This document shows, one piece after another, positions 46,567 to 55,186 of a DNA stretch of 64,000 nt. This DNA comes from CAVSMC01 sp963728935. GTDB taxonomy: Bacteria > Pseudomonadota > Gammaproteobacteria > Burkholderiales > Casimicrobiaceae. Under the pieces are notes generated by a model. The model was not told the DNA's origin. It worked only from the letters and a program-made list of their open reading frames with translations, and did no database searches. The stretch is taken from assembly GCA_963728935.1 (NCBI GenBank), contig CAVSMC010000001.1, positions 868,001-932,000 of the forward strand, given 5' to 3'. Position 1 is the first letter of the stretch; every line of letters starts with the position of its first letter. The position numbers and the translations under genes are program-made.

Positions 46567-49563
46567 CAGATCGGCACGCAATGGCTGGTGTCGTGTCGAA
46601 GCTATACGCCGAGCGGCAAGCTCCTGAAGGCTTGGGGTCCTGGGCTCACCTCGATCGACACGACGTGTCCAACGGCGGCCGCGCCGGTACCGGTGACCGA
46701 CTACGCGTACGACGATCTCGACCGTTTGCGCAGTGTCACCGCGAATTTGCCGACTTCGGAAGGCGGCAACCGGATCACCGAGACCGACTACAACCTGCAC
46801 GGCTCGGTGCAGGCCGCGCGCCGCGCGGTGGGCACCGCGCTCGCACAAGCCGAAGCGAGCTACACCTACACACCCAACGGCGCGCTCGCAACCCTCACCG
46901 ACGCGAACAACAATCGCACGACCTACGAGTACGACGGACACGATCGCCGCGTCAAGACATCCTTTCCCGACCCGACCAACCACGGGACGTCGTCGGCCAC
47001 CGACTACGAGCAATACGGCTACGACGCCAACGGCAACCTCACCACGCTGCGCCGGCGCAGCGGGCAGACCATCACGCTCGGCTACGATAACCTCAACCGC
47101 GTACTCAGCCGCAGCTACGCGAGCGCTCCGACCGACAACCTCAACTTCGGCTACGACCTGTTGGGACGTCCCACGCTCGCCAACTACGCGAACGGCGGCT
47201 ACGCGATTGGCTACGTTTGGGACAACGCCGGGCGGCTCACCTCCACCACGGCCGGCGGCAAGAAGCTCGACTATCAGTACGATGCCGCCGGCAATCGCAT
47301 CCGCACGACATGGCCCGAGGCGACGCCGTTCTACGTCACCACCACCTACGACGCGCTCAACCGGCCGGCCTCGATCCTGGAGCTGGGCGCGAGCGTGCTC
47401 GCGACCTACGGCTATGATGACCTGTCGCGGCGCACCACGCTCACCTTGGGCAACGGCACGACAACCGGCTACACCTACGACACTCAGTCGGCGCTCGCGA
47501 CGCTTGCGCACAACCTCGGCGGCAGCGCACAAGATGTCACCTTCACCTACACGCGCAACCAGGCGCAGGAGATCAAGAGCCTTGGCTGGAACAACGATCT
47601 CTACCGCTGGACCGGTTACGTGAATGGCACTCGCACGTTTACGCCCAATGGGCTCAACCAGTACACGAATGTAGCGAGCGTGATTCTCGCCTACGATAGC
47701 AATGGCAATCTCAGCGGTGACGGGGCATGGAATTACGTCTACGACGCTGACAACAGGTTGCGTTCCGCGACTTCGGGCGGTACTGTCTTAACTCTCGCAT
47801 GGGATGCCGTCGGGCGACTGCGGCAGACCGCTGGCGGCATTACGACCCAGCTTCTCTACGATGGCGATAGGCTCATCGCCGAGTACGACGCGGCGGGAGC
47901 GCTGCGACGCTACGTGCATGGACCCGGTATCGACGAACCGTTGGTGAAATACGAAGGCGCCGGAGCGACGAGCAAGAGCTGGTACTACGCCGACCACCTC
48001 GGAAGCATCGTGGCGAGCGCGGATGCGGCTGGCAATGCCAACGGTACGCTGACCTACGGCCCCTACGGTGAGCCGGGAAGCACGACGCCGACGCGCTTCG
48101 GCTATACAGGTCAGCAATTCATCGCGCCGCTCAATCTTTATCACTATAAGGCGCGGTTTTATTCACCCTACCTTGGACGGTTTCTCCAGGTAGATCCACT
48201 GGGCTATGAAGCAGGGTTGAATCTGTACACCTATGTCGACGCGAACCCGATTGGCGCAAGGGACCCGACAGGTGAGGCAGGGCTGCTTGGTGGAGCAATT
48301 GCCGGGCTCGGCAATTTGACTATTCAGTTGTACAACAACGGTGGAAATTTCCGGTCCGTGAACTGGTGGGAGGTTGGCTCGTGGGCGCTTACTGGATCGG
48401 GTGTAGGAATTGTCGCTCGGGCAGGTCTTAGGGGTATTGGCAATTTCCTTTGGAACTCAAATAGCTTTTCATCCATTAGCCGCACGTACTGGGCTGCCCG
48501 CGGAGGAGCGAACGGAATGAGCTTGGACCACTGGGCGGTCTCTCAAGCTGCCGCCCGCGGCGGTGCTGTACCGCAAGGGCTCGCCAACGGCGGTTGGAAT
48601 CTATTGGAGATGCCGGCTAGCTGGAACAGGTGGTTGGGGTTCGCGCCGAACTGGGGTGGTACGCAAGGAACGGCCGCTCAAGCGATGAGGTGGGGCATCC
48701 AACTCGGAGTCCCGGGTCTTGCGGGTGTGTCTGGATATGCCGGTTACGAGATCGGCAGTCGCGCGATTGATACAAGCAGCGCTAGCGCGACGAGCGGCGG
48801 TTCGTCGGTGGCGCCGATAGCGGTGTGGCGCTGGCTCAACGCCGACGCCATTCGGCCGTGGCAGCACCGCTGCTGGATCTTTCCGCGTGATCCGCAGTTC
48901 GCACTCAAGGCCGGGCGCATCCTCGACCTTTATGCGCGGCACTGGCAGGGGCAGCCATTGCGCGCCGACGAGTTCGTGCTGTCCACCGATGAGAAGACCA
49001 GCATTCAGGCGCGGGCACGCTGCCATCCGACGCTGCCGCCCGCGCCCGGCATCGCCATGCGCGTCGAGAGCGAATACGAGCGGCGCGGCGCTTGGGCCTA
49101 CTTGGCCGCGCTCGACGTTCATCGCGCCAAAGTGTTTGGCCGCTGCGAAGCCAAGACCGGTATCGCTCCGTTCGCGCGATTGGTCGACCAAGTCATGCGC
49201 CAGCCGCCGTACAACGAGGCGCGCCGGGTGTTCTGGATCATGGACAACGGCTCGTCGCATCGCGGCGCCAAATGCGTCGCCCGACTCCAGCAGAAATATC
49301 CCCGCGTGATTCCCGTCCATGGTCCCGTGCATGCCAGTTGGCTCAACCAGATCGAGATCTATTTCTCCATCGTCCAGCGCAAGGTCCTTACGCCCAATGA
49401 CTTCCCCTCGTTGGCTGCCGTCGAAGAGCGACTGCTGGCGTTCCAGGACTACTACGAAGCGATTGGCCAACCCTTCGCCTGGACATTCACTCGCCGCGAT
49501 CTGGCCAAACTGCTCAATAAGCTCGGCTCCGTACCAGACCCGATGCTCCGACTCGCCGCATGA
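46567..49563 (+). CDS. Rhs core and C-terminal tip fused in frame to a truncated IS630 transposase
   Basis: The frame is open from 46426, but Rhs similarity starts at about 46567. It contains more YD repeats, then the Rhs-associated core (YYADHLGSIVASADAAGN, then GYTGQQF, HYKARFYSPYLGRFLQVDPLGYEAG, ending in DPTG near 48270). After that junction comes a tip of about 170 residues (48273-48807) that I do not recognise: a Gly-rich hydrophobic part, then SLDHWAVSQAA, GGWNLLEMPASWNRWLG. Its DNA is visibly less GC-rich than neighbours, as usual for exchangeable Rhs toxin tips. From 48808 the frame continues into a transposase, so any translated product would be a chimera. With the upstream frameshift it is probably non-functional in its present form. 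Confidence 0.75.
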   Translation, partial: QIGTQWLVSCRSYTPSGKLLKAWGPGLTSIDTTCPTAAAPVPVTDYAYDDLDRLRSVTANLPTSEGGNRITETDYNLHGSVQAARRAVGTALAQAEASYTYTPNGALATLTDANNNRTTYEYDGHDRRVKTSFPDPTNHGTSSATDYEQYGYDANGNLTTLRRRSGQTITLGYDNLNRVLSRSYASAPTDNLNFGYDLLGRPTLANYANGGYAIGYVWDNAGRLTSTTAGGKKLDYQYDAAGNRIRTTWPEATPFYVTTTYDALNRPASILELGASVLATYGYDDLSRRTTLTLGNGTTTGYTYDTQSALATLAHNLGGSAQDVTFTYTRNQAQEIKSLGWNNDLYRWTGYVNGTRTFTPNGLNQYTNVASVILAYDSNGNLSGDGAWNYVYDADNRLRSATSGGTVLTLAWDAVGRLRQTAGGITTQLLYDGDRLIAEYDAAGALRRYVHGPGIDEPLVKYEGAGATSKSWYYADHLGSIVASADAAGNANGTLTYGPYGEPGSTTPTRFGYTGQQFIAPLNLYHYKARFYSPYLGRFLQVDPLGYEAGLNLYTYVDANPIGARDPTGEAGLLGGAIAGLGNLTIQLYNNGGNFRSVNWWEVGSWALTGSGVGIVARAGLRGIGNFLWNSNSFSSISRTYWAARGGANGMSLDHWAVSQAAARGGAVPQGLANGGWNLLEMPASWNRWLGFAPNWGGTQGTAAQAMRWGIQLGVPGLAGVSGYAGYEIGSRAIDTSSASATSGGSSVAPIAVWRWLNADAIRPWQHRCWIFPRDPQFALKAGRILDLYARHWQGQPLRADEFVLSTDEKTSIQARARCHPTLPPAPGIAMRVESEYERRGAWAYLAALDVHRAKVFGRCEAKTGIAPFARLVDQVMRQPPYNEARRVFWIMDNGSSHRGAKCVARLQQKYPRVIPVHGPVHASWLNQIEIYFSIVQRKVLTPNDFPSLAAVEERLLAFQDYYEAIGQPFAWTFTRRDLAKLLNKLGSVPDPMLRLAA
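48808..49563 (+). mobile_element. IS630-family transposase, N-terminally truncated
   Basis: About 251 residues matching the C-terminal part of IS630 transposases: VWRWLNADAIRPWQHRCWIF, then the DDE catalytic residues in LSTDEKTSIQAR (first Asp), FWIMDNGSSHRG (second Asp) and HASWLNQIEIYFSIVQRK (Glu). The N-terminal helix-turn-helix half is missing, replaced by the Rhs tip. The 3' end of the gene is complete (LRLAA then TGA). I could not identify terminal inverted repeats; the insertion sequence is a remnant. Confidence 0.88.
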
Positions 49564-49630
49564 TCCAACCAATACGTGTGCGGACTTATGAACCGCGGTA
49601 CTAAGCCACCAAAGTGATGCCGGTGCGCCA

Positions 49631-49996
49631 ATGAGCTACGCTGTTTGCATTCGGTGCGGAACACCAAAACGGCGACCAATAGAGAAGTGTCCGAAATGCG
49701 GCTTCGTGCCCCAAACCGATGAGGATAAGGCCCAATCGTTGATCCTTTCGACAGCGTACGAGATCGACGGCGTTTACCGTGGTAAGTCGCTTGACGAGCT
49801 TAAGGCCATCGCCGCTGACATTCGAGCCGGCAAGGCGTATCGGTTCGATCAGTCCGAGGTCGAGGCAGTCATCGCATACGCTCGACAAGTGATGTCCATC
49901 CCTGCACGCCGACTCGTCATTGATGGCTTGAAATGGATTATCCCGCCGATTGCAATTCTGGTTTTGGTGTATGTTCTCCTCATGAAGCATAGCTGA
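49631..49996 (+). CDS. Zinc-ribbon protein with C-terminal membrane anchor
   Basis: A 121-residue protein, not assigned to a named family. An N-terminal zinc ribbon (CIRCG and CPKCGF, residues 6-24) is followed by a charged middle (DGVYRGKSLDELKAIAADIR) and one C-terminal transmembrane segment (WIIPPIAILVLVYVLLM), ending MKHS. ATG 49631. The codons are less GC-rich than flanking housekeeping genes. It follows the Rhs tip, separated only by the transposase piece, so it is a candidate immunity gene displaced by the insertion; this is inference from position alone. Confidence 0.7.
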   Translation: MSYAVCIRCGTPKRRPIEKCPKCGFVPQTDEDKAQSLILSTAYEIDGVYRGKSLDELKAIAADIRAGKAYRFDQSEVEAVIAYARQVMSIPARRLVIDGLKWIIPPIAILVLVYVLLMKHS

Positions 49997-50054
49997 AACA
50001 TACTTGGGGCTAAACCGACGCTGCGTGCGATCAGAACGTCCTTGGCGAGTCGGC

Positions 50055-50285
50055 TACACCTAGTCCCTCAACGGCGTGCTCGCGACGCTCACCGACTCCA
50101 ACAACAACCGCTCAAGCTTCGAGTACGACGAGCTCGATCGGCGCGCCAAGATGCGGGTTACTGCGACCAACGGGCGGATACTGAAGGTCGCGCGCACGAC
50201 CGCCGACCTCGATGCCGCGACCGGACGACGCACGACACATCGCCGAGGCGATCGCGTATCGGCGAGTTGAACGCGCGAGCTAGCG
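50055..50285 (+). pseudogene. Rhs repeat scrap joined to a decayed comM 3' end
   Basis: The translation reads a YD-repeat piece (GYT, stop, SLNGVLATLTDSNNNRSS, FEYDELDRRAK) closely resembling the repeat near 46870 (NGALATLTDANNNRTT), but with TAG where a Tyr codon is expected. At about 50170 it passes directly into the comM C-terminus (GRILKVARTTADLDAAT; intact comM has HRILKVARTIADLDAAT), then loses frame. The fused frame is open from 50076 to 50270. It is a relic of recombination or insertion into a comM 3' end. Confidence 0.8.
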
Positions 50286-50609
50286 TAACGCGCTCGCGCG
50301 CGCCAGCGTCGTGACACACTTGCCGTCACGAACCGGGAACGCGTAATAGCGCTCGTTCAGGTAGAGCGTCACGTCCTCGATTTCCTCGTCCGTCCACGCG
50401 CCGCCTTGCTGGCGGCTCCAACGGACGACCTGTTCGCGGATTTCCACACAGCTCGCGGCGATGCGCTTCGGGCGCGAATGAACGCTCGTCGCATGACACT
50501 CGACGCAGCGCGTGTCGTAGAGCGCGCGGCCGTGCGCGCTGTCGGCCGCGAGCGTATCGCCCGCGAGCGCGAGCAGCGCGACGACCGCGACCATTGCCGA
50601 TCGCGACAT
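50280..50609 (-). CDS. Small c-type cytochrome
   Basis: A 109-residue periplasmic protein with signal peptide (MSRSAMVAVVALLALAGDTLAA, too short to hold more) and a haem c site CVECH, followed by SVHSRPKRI. After it, WTDEEIEDVTLYLNERYY resembles the C-terminal helix of class I cytochromes; a distal Met ligand is not obvious. ATG 50609 has AGGGAG upstream. Its stop lies in the comM relic. Divergent from the FAD/Fe-S oxidoreductase, to which it might pass electrons (inference). Confidence 0.85.
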   Translation of the reverse strand: MSRSAMVAVVALLALAGDTLAADSAHGRALYDTRCVECHATSVHSRPKRIAASCVEIREQVVRWSRQQGGAWTDEEIEDVTLYLNERYYAFPVRDGKCVTTLARASALR

Positions 50610-50689
50610 TCGATCTCCCTGACGGTTCGCCTTTGACGCGCAGCGTAGCAGAGAGCGCATTCGAACGCTGCGCTAAAATATACGGTTCC

Positions 50690-53600
50690 ATGAACACGCT
50701 CAGCGACCCATTCGTCGAGACCGACGCGCGCAGCGAAACGCCGCGCGTTCGCGAGATCCCGTACAACTACACGTCGTTCTCCGATCGCGAGATCGTCATT
50801 CGGCTGCTCGGCGCCGACATGTGGCGCTTGCTCGAGGAGCTTCGCGGCGAGCGTCGAACGGGGCGCTCCGCGCGGATGTTGTTCGAAGTGCTGGGCGACG
50901 TCTGGGTCGTCGAGCGCAATCCCTATCTGCAGGACGATCTGCTCGACAATCCCGGGCGGGCGCGCCTTCTCGTCGACGCGCTTCGGCACCGCCTCACCGA
51001 GATCGAGAAACGGCGCACGGCGCAGGCGGGCACGACCGACACCGATCGCGAGCGCGATGCGAAGGTCGCGCGGCTCGTCGACGCGGCGCGACGCGCGGTC
51101 GATCGCTTCGCCGCATCGTTCCCGGACACCGCGGCCTTGCGCGCGCGCACGGTGCGGGTGCTCTCGCGTCACACGCACAAGGACAACATCGGGTTCGACG
51201 GCTTCGCGCGCGTGTCGCACGTGACCGACGCGACCGACTGGCGCGTCGAATATCCGTTCGTCGTGCTCTTTCCCGATACCGAGGACGAAGTGCGCGGCCT
51301 GGTCGAGGGTTGCATCGAGCTCGGCCTCACGATCGTTCCGCGCGGCGGCGGCACCGGTTACACCGGCGGCGCGATCCCGCTGTCGCCGCGCTCGGCGGTG
51401 ATCAACACCGAAAAGCTCGAACGCATGTCGGCGATCGAGCCGATGCCGATCGCCGGTCGCGCCGAGCCGGTGGCCACGCTCGATTGCGGCGCGGGCGTGG
51501 TCACCAAGCGCGCGATGGAGGCGGCCGAAGCCGCCGGCCTCGTGTTCGCGTGCGATCCCACGTCCGCCGACGCGTCGTGCATCGGCGGCAACGTCGCCGT
51601 GAACGCCGGCGGCAAGAAGGCGGTGCTGTGGGGGACGGCGCTCGACAATCTGCTCTCGTGGCGCATGGTGACGCCCGACGCCGAGTGGCTGGAGGTGACG
51701 CGGCTCGACCACAACATGGGCAAGATTCACGATGCCGCGCAGGCGACGTTCGAGATCCGCTGGCTCGATGCGAAGGGCGACAAGGTCAAACGCACGCGAA
51801 CGCTCGGGATACCGGGCGCGACGTTTCGCAAGACGGGGCTCGGCAAGGACGTCACCGACAAGTTTCTCGCGGGGCTTCCCGGTGTGCAGAAGGAGGGCTG
51901 CGACGGCATCGTGACGAGCGCGCGCTTCGTGCTGCATCGGATGCCGCCCGCCGTTCGCACCGTCTGCCTCGAGTTCTTCGGCACCGCGCACGAGTCGACG
52001 CCGGCGATCGTCGAGATCAAGGACTTCCTCGACACGCGGCCGCACGGTGCGATTCTCGCCGGCCTCGAGCACCTCGACGAGCGCTACGTGAAGGCCGTCG
52101 GCTACGCGACCAAGGCGAAGCGCCACGGCCGGCCGAAGATGCTGCTCTTGGGCGACATCGTCGGCGAGAGCGACGATGCCGTTGCGAAGGCGGCATCCGA
52201 GGTCGTGCGTATCGCGAACGCGCGCGGCGCCGAGGGCTTCATCGCGGTGAGCGCCGAGATGCGGCGCAAGTTCTGGCTCGACCGCGCGCGCACCGCGGCG
52301 ATCGCGAAGCACACCAACGCGTTCAAGATCAACGAGGACGTCGTCATTCCGCTCGAGCGCCTCGGCGACTACACCGACGGCGTCGAGCGGATCAACATCG
52401 AGTTCTCGATCGGCAACAAGATCGAGCTCTGCGACGCGCTCGAGCACTTCTTCGCGAGCCCCGCATTCCTGCATTCATGGGGACCGGATACCGAGGAGCG
52501 CCCGGCGCAGGAGGTGATCGACGAAAAGCGCGACGAAGCGCGAGCGCTCGTCGCGGCGACGCGCGCCCGCTGGCGCGAGCTGCTCGATCGTCTCGACGAG
52601 ACGTTCGTGCCGCTGCGCGATCACACGACCGTCGTGTCGTGGAAGCGCGAGCTGAAAGCGCCGCTCGAAGAGATTTTCGCCGGCACGCTGTGCGCACCGG
52701 TGCTCGCGCGGGTGAACGCGATCCACCGCGAAGTGCTGCGCCGCCGCGTGTTCGTCGCGCTGCACATGCACGCAGGCGACGGCAACGTGCACACCAACAT
52801 TCCGGTGAACTCGGACGATTACGGGATGCTGCAGCAAGCGAACGCGGCGGTCGCGCGCATCATGGCGCTCGCGCGGGATCTGGGCGGCGTCATCTCCGGG
52901 GAGCATGGCATCGGCATCACGAAGCTCGAATACCTGACCGAAGAGGAAATCGCGCCGTTCGTTGCATACAAGCGCGAAGTCGATCCCGAGGGGCGGTTCA
53001 ACGCCGGCAAGCTCCTGCGCCAACCCGCGCTGCCGTCCGATCTCACCAACGCGTACACGCCCAGTTTTTCATTGATCGGCCACGAGAGCCTGATCCTCGA
53101 GGCGAGCGACATCGGCGACATCACCGAGATGATCAAAGACTGCCTGCGCTGCGGCAAATGCAAGATGCCGTGCGCGACGCATTCGCCGCGCGCGAACCTC
53201 TTGTACAGCCCGCGCAACAAGATCCTCGCGACGTCGCTCTTGACCGAAGCGTTTCTCTACGAGGAGCAGACGCGCCGCGGCGTTTCGCTGCGCCACTTCG
53301 ACGAGTTCTCCGACGTCGGCGATCACTGCACCGTCTGCCACAAGTGCAAGAACCCGTGTCCGGTCGACATCGACTTCGGCGACGTGTCGATCGCGATGCG
53401 CAACTTCCTGCGCCGCGAAGGCAAGAAGCGCTTCAACCCGGGAACCGCGGCGTCGATGTTCTTCCTCAACGCGACCGACCCGTCGACGGTGAAGCTCGCG
53501 AAGGCGATGATGATCGATGTCGGCTATCGCGCGCAGCGGATCGCGTACGGCGTTGCCAAAGGTCTCGGCCTCGCGCGCAAGCAGACCGAGCGGCCGCCAT

Positions 53601-54547
53601 CGACGACCGGCGCGCGGCCGCTCGTCGCGCAGGTCGTGCACTTCATCAACAAGCCGATGCCCGCGGGCGTGCCGCTGCGCACGGCGCGCGCGCTGCTCGA
53701 CGTCGAGGACGACACGATCGTGCCGATCATCCGCGACCCCGCGAAGGTCAACGAGGAATCGGACGCCGTGTTCTACTTCCCAGGCTGCGGCTCCGAGCGG
53801 CTGTTCTCGCAGGTCGGGCTCGCGACGCAGGCGATGCTCTATCACATCGGCGCGCAGTGCGTGCTGCCGCCCGGCTATCTGTGCTGCGGCTACCCGCAGA
53901 CGTCCGCCGGCAACCACGACCGCGGCCAGCAGATCATCACCGACAACCGCGTGCTGTTCCATCGCGTCGCGAACACGCTCAACTACCTCGATATCAAGAC
54001 GGTCGTCGTGTCGTGCGGCACGTGCATGGATCAGCTCGCGAAATACGAATTTGACAAGATCTTTCCGGGGTGCCGGTTGCTCGACATCCACGAATATCTG
54101 CTCGAAAAGGGCGTCAAGCTTGCGGGCATCGACGGCGTGCGCTACCTGTATCACGATCCCTGCCACACGCCGATGAAGACGTATGCGCCGCTCAAGGTTG
54201 TGAGCGAGCTGATGGGCACGAAGGTGCCGTTGAGCGACCGTTGTTGCGGCGAATCGGGCACGCTCGCGACGTCGCGCCCCGACGTGTCGACGCAAGTGCG
54301 CTTTCGCAAGGAAGCCGAGATGCGCAAGGGCGCCGTGGCGTTGCGCGCGGACGGCTTCGCCGGCGACATCAAGGTGCTCACGTCGTGTCCGTCGTGCCTG
54401 CAGGGTCTGTCGCGCTTCAGTGAGGATGCCGCGACCGGCGCCGACTACATCGTCGTCGAGATCGCGAAGCACTTGCTCGGGGCGAACTGGATGGCCGATT
54501 ACGTCGCCAGCGCCCACAACGGCGGCATCGAAAGGGTGCTCGTGTGA
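50690..54547 (+). CDS. DUF3683 FAD-linked oxidase with Fe-S and CCG domains
   Basis: A 1285-residue multidomain dehydrogenase of the GlcD/D-lactate dehydrogenase type. Order: DUF3683 N-terminal region (about 1-165), FAD-binding PCMH domain (FPDTEDEVRGLV, PRGGGTGYTGGAIPLS), FAD oxidase C-terminal domain (HMHAGDGNVHTNIP, GEHGIGITKLEYL), two 4Fe-4S motifs (CLRCGKCKMPC and CTVCHKCKNPCP), and two CCG domains (CCGYPQTS, CCGESGTLATS). It fuses what are separate subunits in glycolate or lactate oxidases; the substrate, probably a 2-hydroxy acid, is not proven. ATG 50690 (MNTLSDPFVE). No transmembrane segment, so peripheral or cytoplasmic. Confidence 0.93.
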   Translation: MNTLSDPFVETDARSETPRVREIPYNYTSFSDREIVIRLLGADMWRLLEELRGERRTGRSARMLFEVLGDVWVVERNPYLQDDLLDNPGRARLLVDALRHRLTEIEKRRTAQAGTTDTDRERDAKVARLVDAARRAVDRFAASFPDTAALRARTVRVLSRHTHKDNIGFDGFARVSHVTDATDWRVEYPFVVLFPDTEDEVRGLVEGCIELGLTIVPRGGGTGYTGGAIPLSPRSAVINTEKLERMSAIEPMPIAGRAEPVATLDCGAGVVTKRAMEAAEAAGLVFACDPTSADASCIGGNVAVNAGGKKAVLWGTALDNLLSWRMVTPDAEWLEVTRLDHNMGKIHDAAQATFEIRWLDAKGDKVKRTRTLGIPGATFRKTGLGKDVTDKFLAGLPGVQKEGCDGIVTSARFVLHRMPPAVRTVCLEFFGTAHESTPAIVEIKDFLDTRPHGAILAGLEHLDERYVKAVGYATKAKRHGRPKMLLLGDIVGESDDAVAKAASEVVRIANARGAEGFIAVSAEMRRKFWLDRARTAAIAKHTNAFKINEDVVIPLERLGDYTDGVERINIEFSIGNKIELCDALEHFFASPAFLHSWGPDTEERPAQEVIDEKRDEARALVAATRARWRELLDRLDETFVPLRDHTTVVSWKRELKAPLEEIFAGTLCAPVLARVNAIHREVLRRRVFVALHMHAGDGNVHTNIPVNSDDYGMLQQANAAVARIMALARDLGGVISGEHGIGITKLEYLTEEEIAPFVAYKREVDPEGRFNAGKLLRQPALPSDLTNAYTPSFSLIGHESLILEASDIGDITEMIKDCLRCGKCKMPCATHSPRANLLYSPRNKILATSLLTEAFLYEEQTRRGVSLRHFDEFSDVGDHCTVCHKCKNPCPVDIDFGDVSIAMRNFLRREGKKRFNPGTAASMFFLNATDPSTVKLAKAMMIDVGYRAQRIAYGVAKGLGLARKQTERPPSTTGARPLVAQVVHFINKPMPAGVPLRTARALLDVEDDTIVPIIRDPAKVNEESDAVFYFPGCGSERLFSQVGLATQAMLYHIGAQCVLPPGYLCCGYPQTSAGNHDRGQQIITDNRVLFHRVANTLNYLDIKTVVVSCGTCMDQLAKYEFDKIFPGCRLLDIHEYLLEKGVKLAGIDGVRYLYHDPCHTPMKTYAPLKVVSELMGTKVPLSDRCCGESGTLATSRPDVSTQVRFRKEAEMRKGAVALRADGFAGDIKVLTSCPSCLQGLSRFSEDAATGADYIVVEIAKHLLGANWMADYVASAHNGGIERVLV

Positions 54548-54612
54548 CGCACGAGCGCCCTGCGGCGGTTGCTACGCCACAGGGCGTGCGAAGCGAAGCG
54601 CGCGTCAGCGGT

Positions 54613-54864
54613 TCAGGGATGCGGCGGCGTGCAAGGCCACGTCGGATCGGCGGCGGCGGGGCAGGTGGCTTGGTTCGCGACGACGGTGTACGTGTCCGGC
54701 GGCGCGTCGCGCAGCAGCCACGGTGTTCCGACGGCAAACGCGAGATAGACCGCGGCGAGCGCGCAAACACCGGCGACGACGCTGCGTCCGCGAACGCGAC
54801 GCGGCGCGGCGACCGAATAGACGACGCTCGGCCGCGTCGGATCGGGCGGAAGAATTCGGTCCAT
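54613..54864 (-). CDS. Small single-pass membrane protein, hypothetical
   Basis: An 83-residue protein starting MDRILPPDPTRPSVVYSV at ATG 54864, with AAGGAT upstream as ribosome-binding site. A cytoplasmic basic stretch (RRVRGR) precedes one transmembrane helix (SVVAGVCALAAVYLAFAVG, residues about 27-46). The C-terminal part has two cysteines (NQATCPAAADPTWPCTPPHP). I do not recognise a family. Convergent with the large oxidoreductase. Confidence 0.6.
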   Translation of the reverse strand: MDRILPPDPTRPSVVYSVAAPRRVRGRSVVAGVCALAAVYLAFAVGTPWLLRDAPPDTYTVVANQATCPAAADPTWPCTPPHP

Positions 54865-55186
54865 CGTGATCCTTGTTGGGCGTTTGTGGCCTTGAATAAA
54901 AAGCCCCGCATCGTCTTTGGGCTGGCGTGCCGGCGGCGCGCGGGGTGGAGGCAACTTTTTGCTCTCCGTTGCCGCAACGTTAGGCGATGCGCCGGACGCG
55001 CACACGCGACCATTCGCCCCACTCCATGCGGAAAATTCACGCCGGTCGGTTGCCCACCGAAGCCGCGCGGCGGCCGGCCGGGGCTCGGCGGTTTCGTTTG
55101 TGCTATAAGAGGCCGAAATCGCGATCGGCTTCGTGAACTCGGTGTTCGGTCGCGCGACGACCGCCAGCCCGACCCTGCTCTCCACA
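54865..55186. other. Intergenic region between divergent hypothetical genes
   Basis: This 322-base gap holds no gene I can support. It contains GCCCCGC at 54903-54909 with a distant complementary GCGGGG, and a -10-like TATAAG at 55104-55109 without a recognisable -35. Promoters for both flanking genes are presumed to lie here. Confidence 0.4.

Larger units (their letters stand above)
45433..50285. repeat. Diverged direct repeat of the comM 3' end flanking the Rhs/IS630 island
   Basis: Copy A is 45433-45545, the 3' end of intact comM up to TAGCG. Copy B is 50175-50285. Both start CGGAT, share GCCGACCTCGATGCCGCGAC and GCGTATCGGCG, and end in TAGCG. Over the first 47 bases 42 match by eye; copy B then has indels that shift its frame (net two bases shorter). 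Everything between is Rhs, transposase and small-ORF sequence. The cytochrome gene at 50280-50609 ends convergently in copy B, so B may mark the original comM terminus. Confidence 0.8.

Noticed and set aside
49564..49630. Terminal inverted repeat of the IS630 remnant
   Set aside because: No convincing matching repeat was found at the other edge near 48808.
54548..54612. Hairpin after the FAD/Fe-S oxidoreductase (GCGCCCTG with CAGGGCGT)
   Set aside because: The stem is plausible but no T-tract follows on either strand, so I do not call a terminator.
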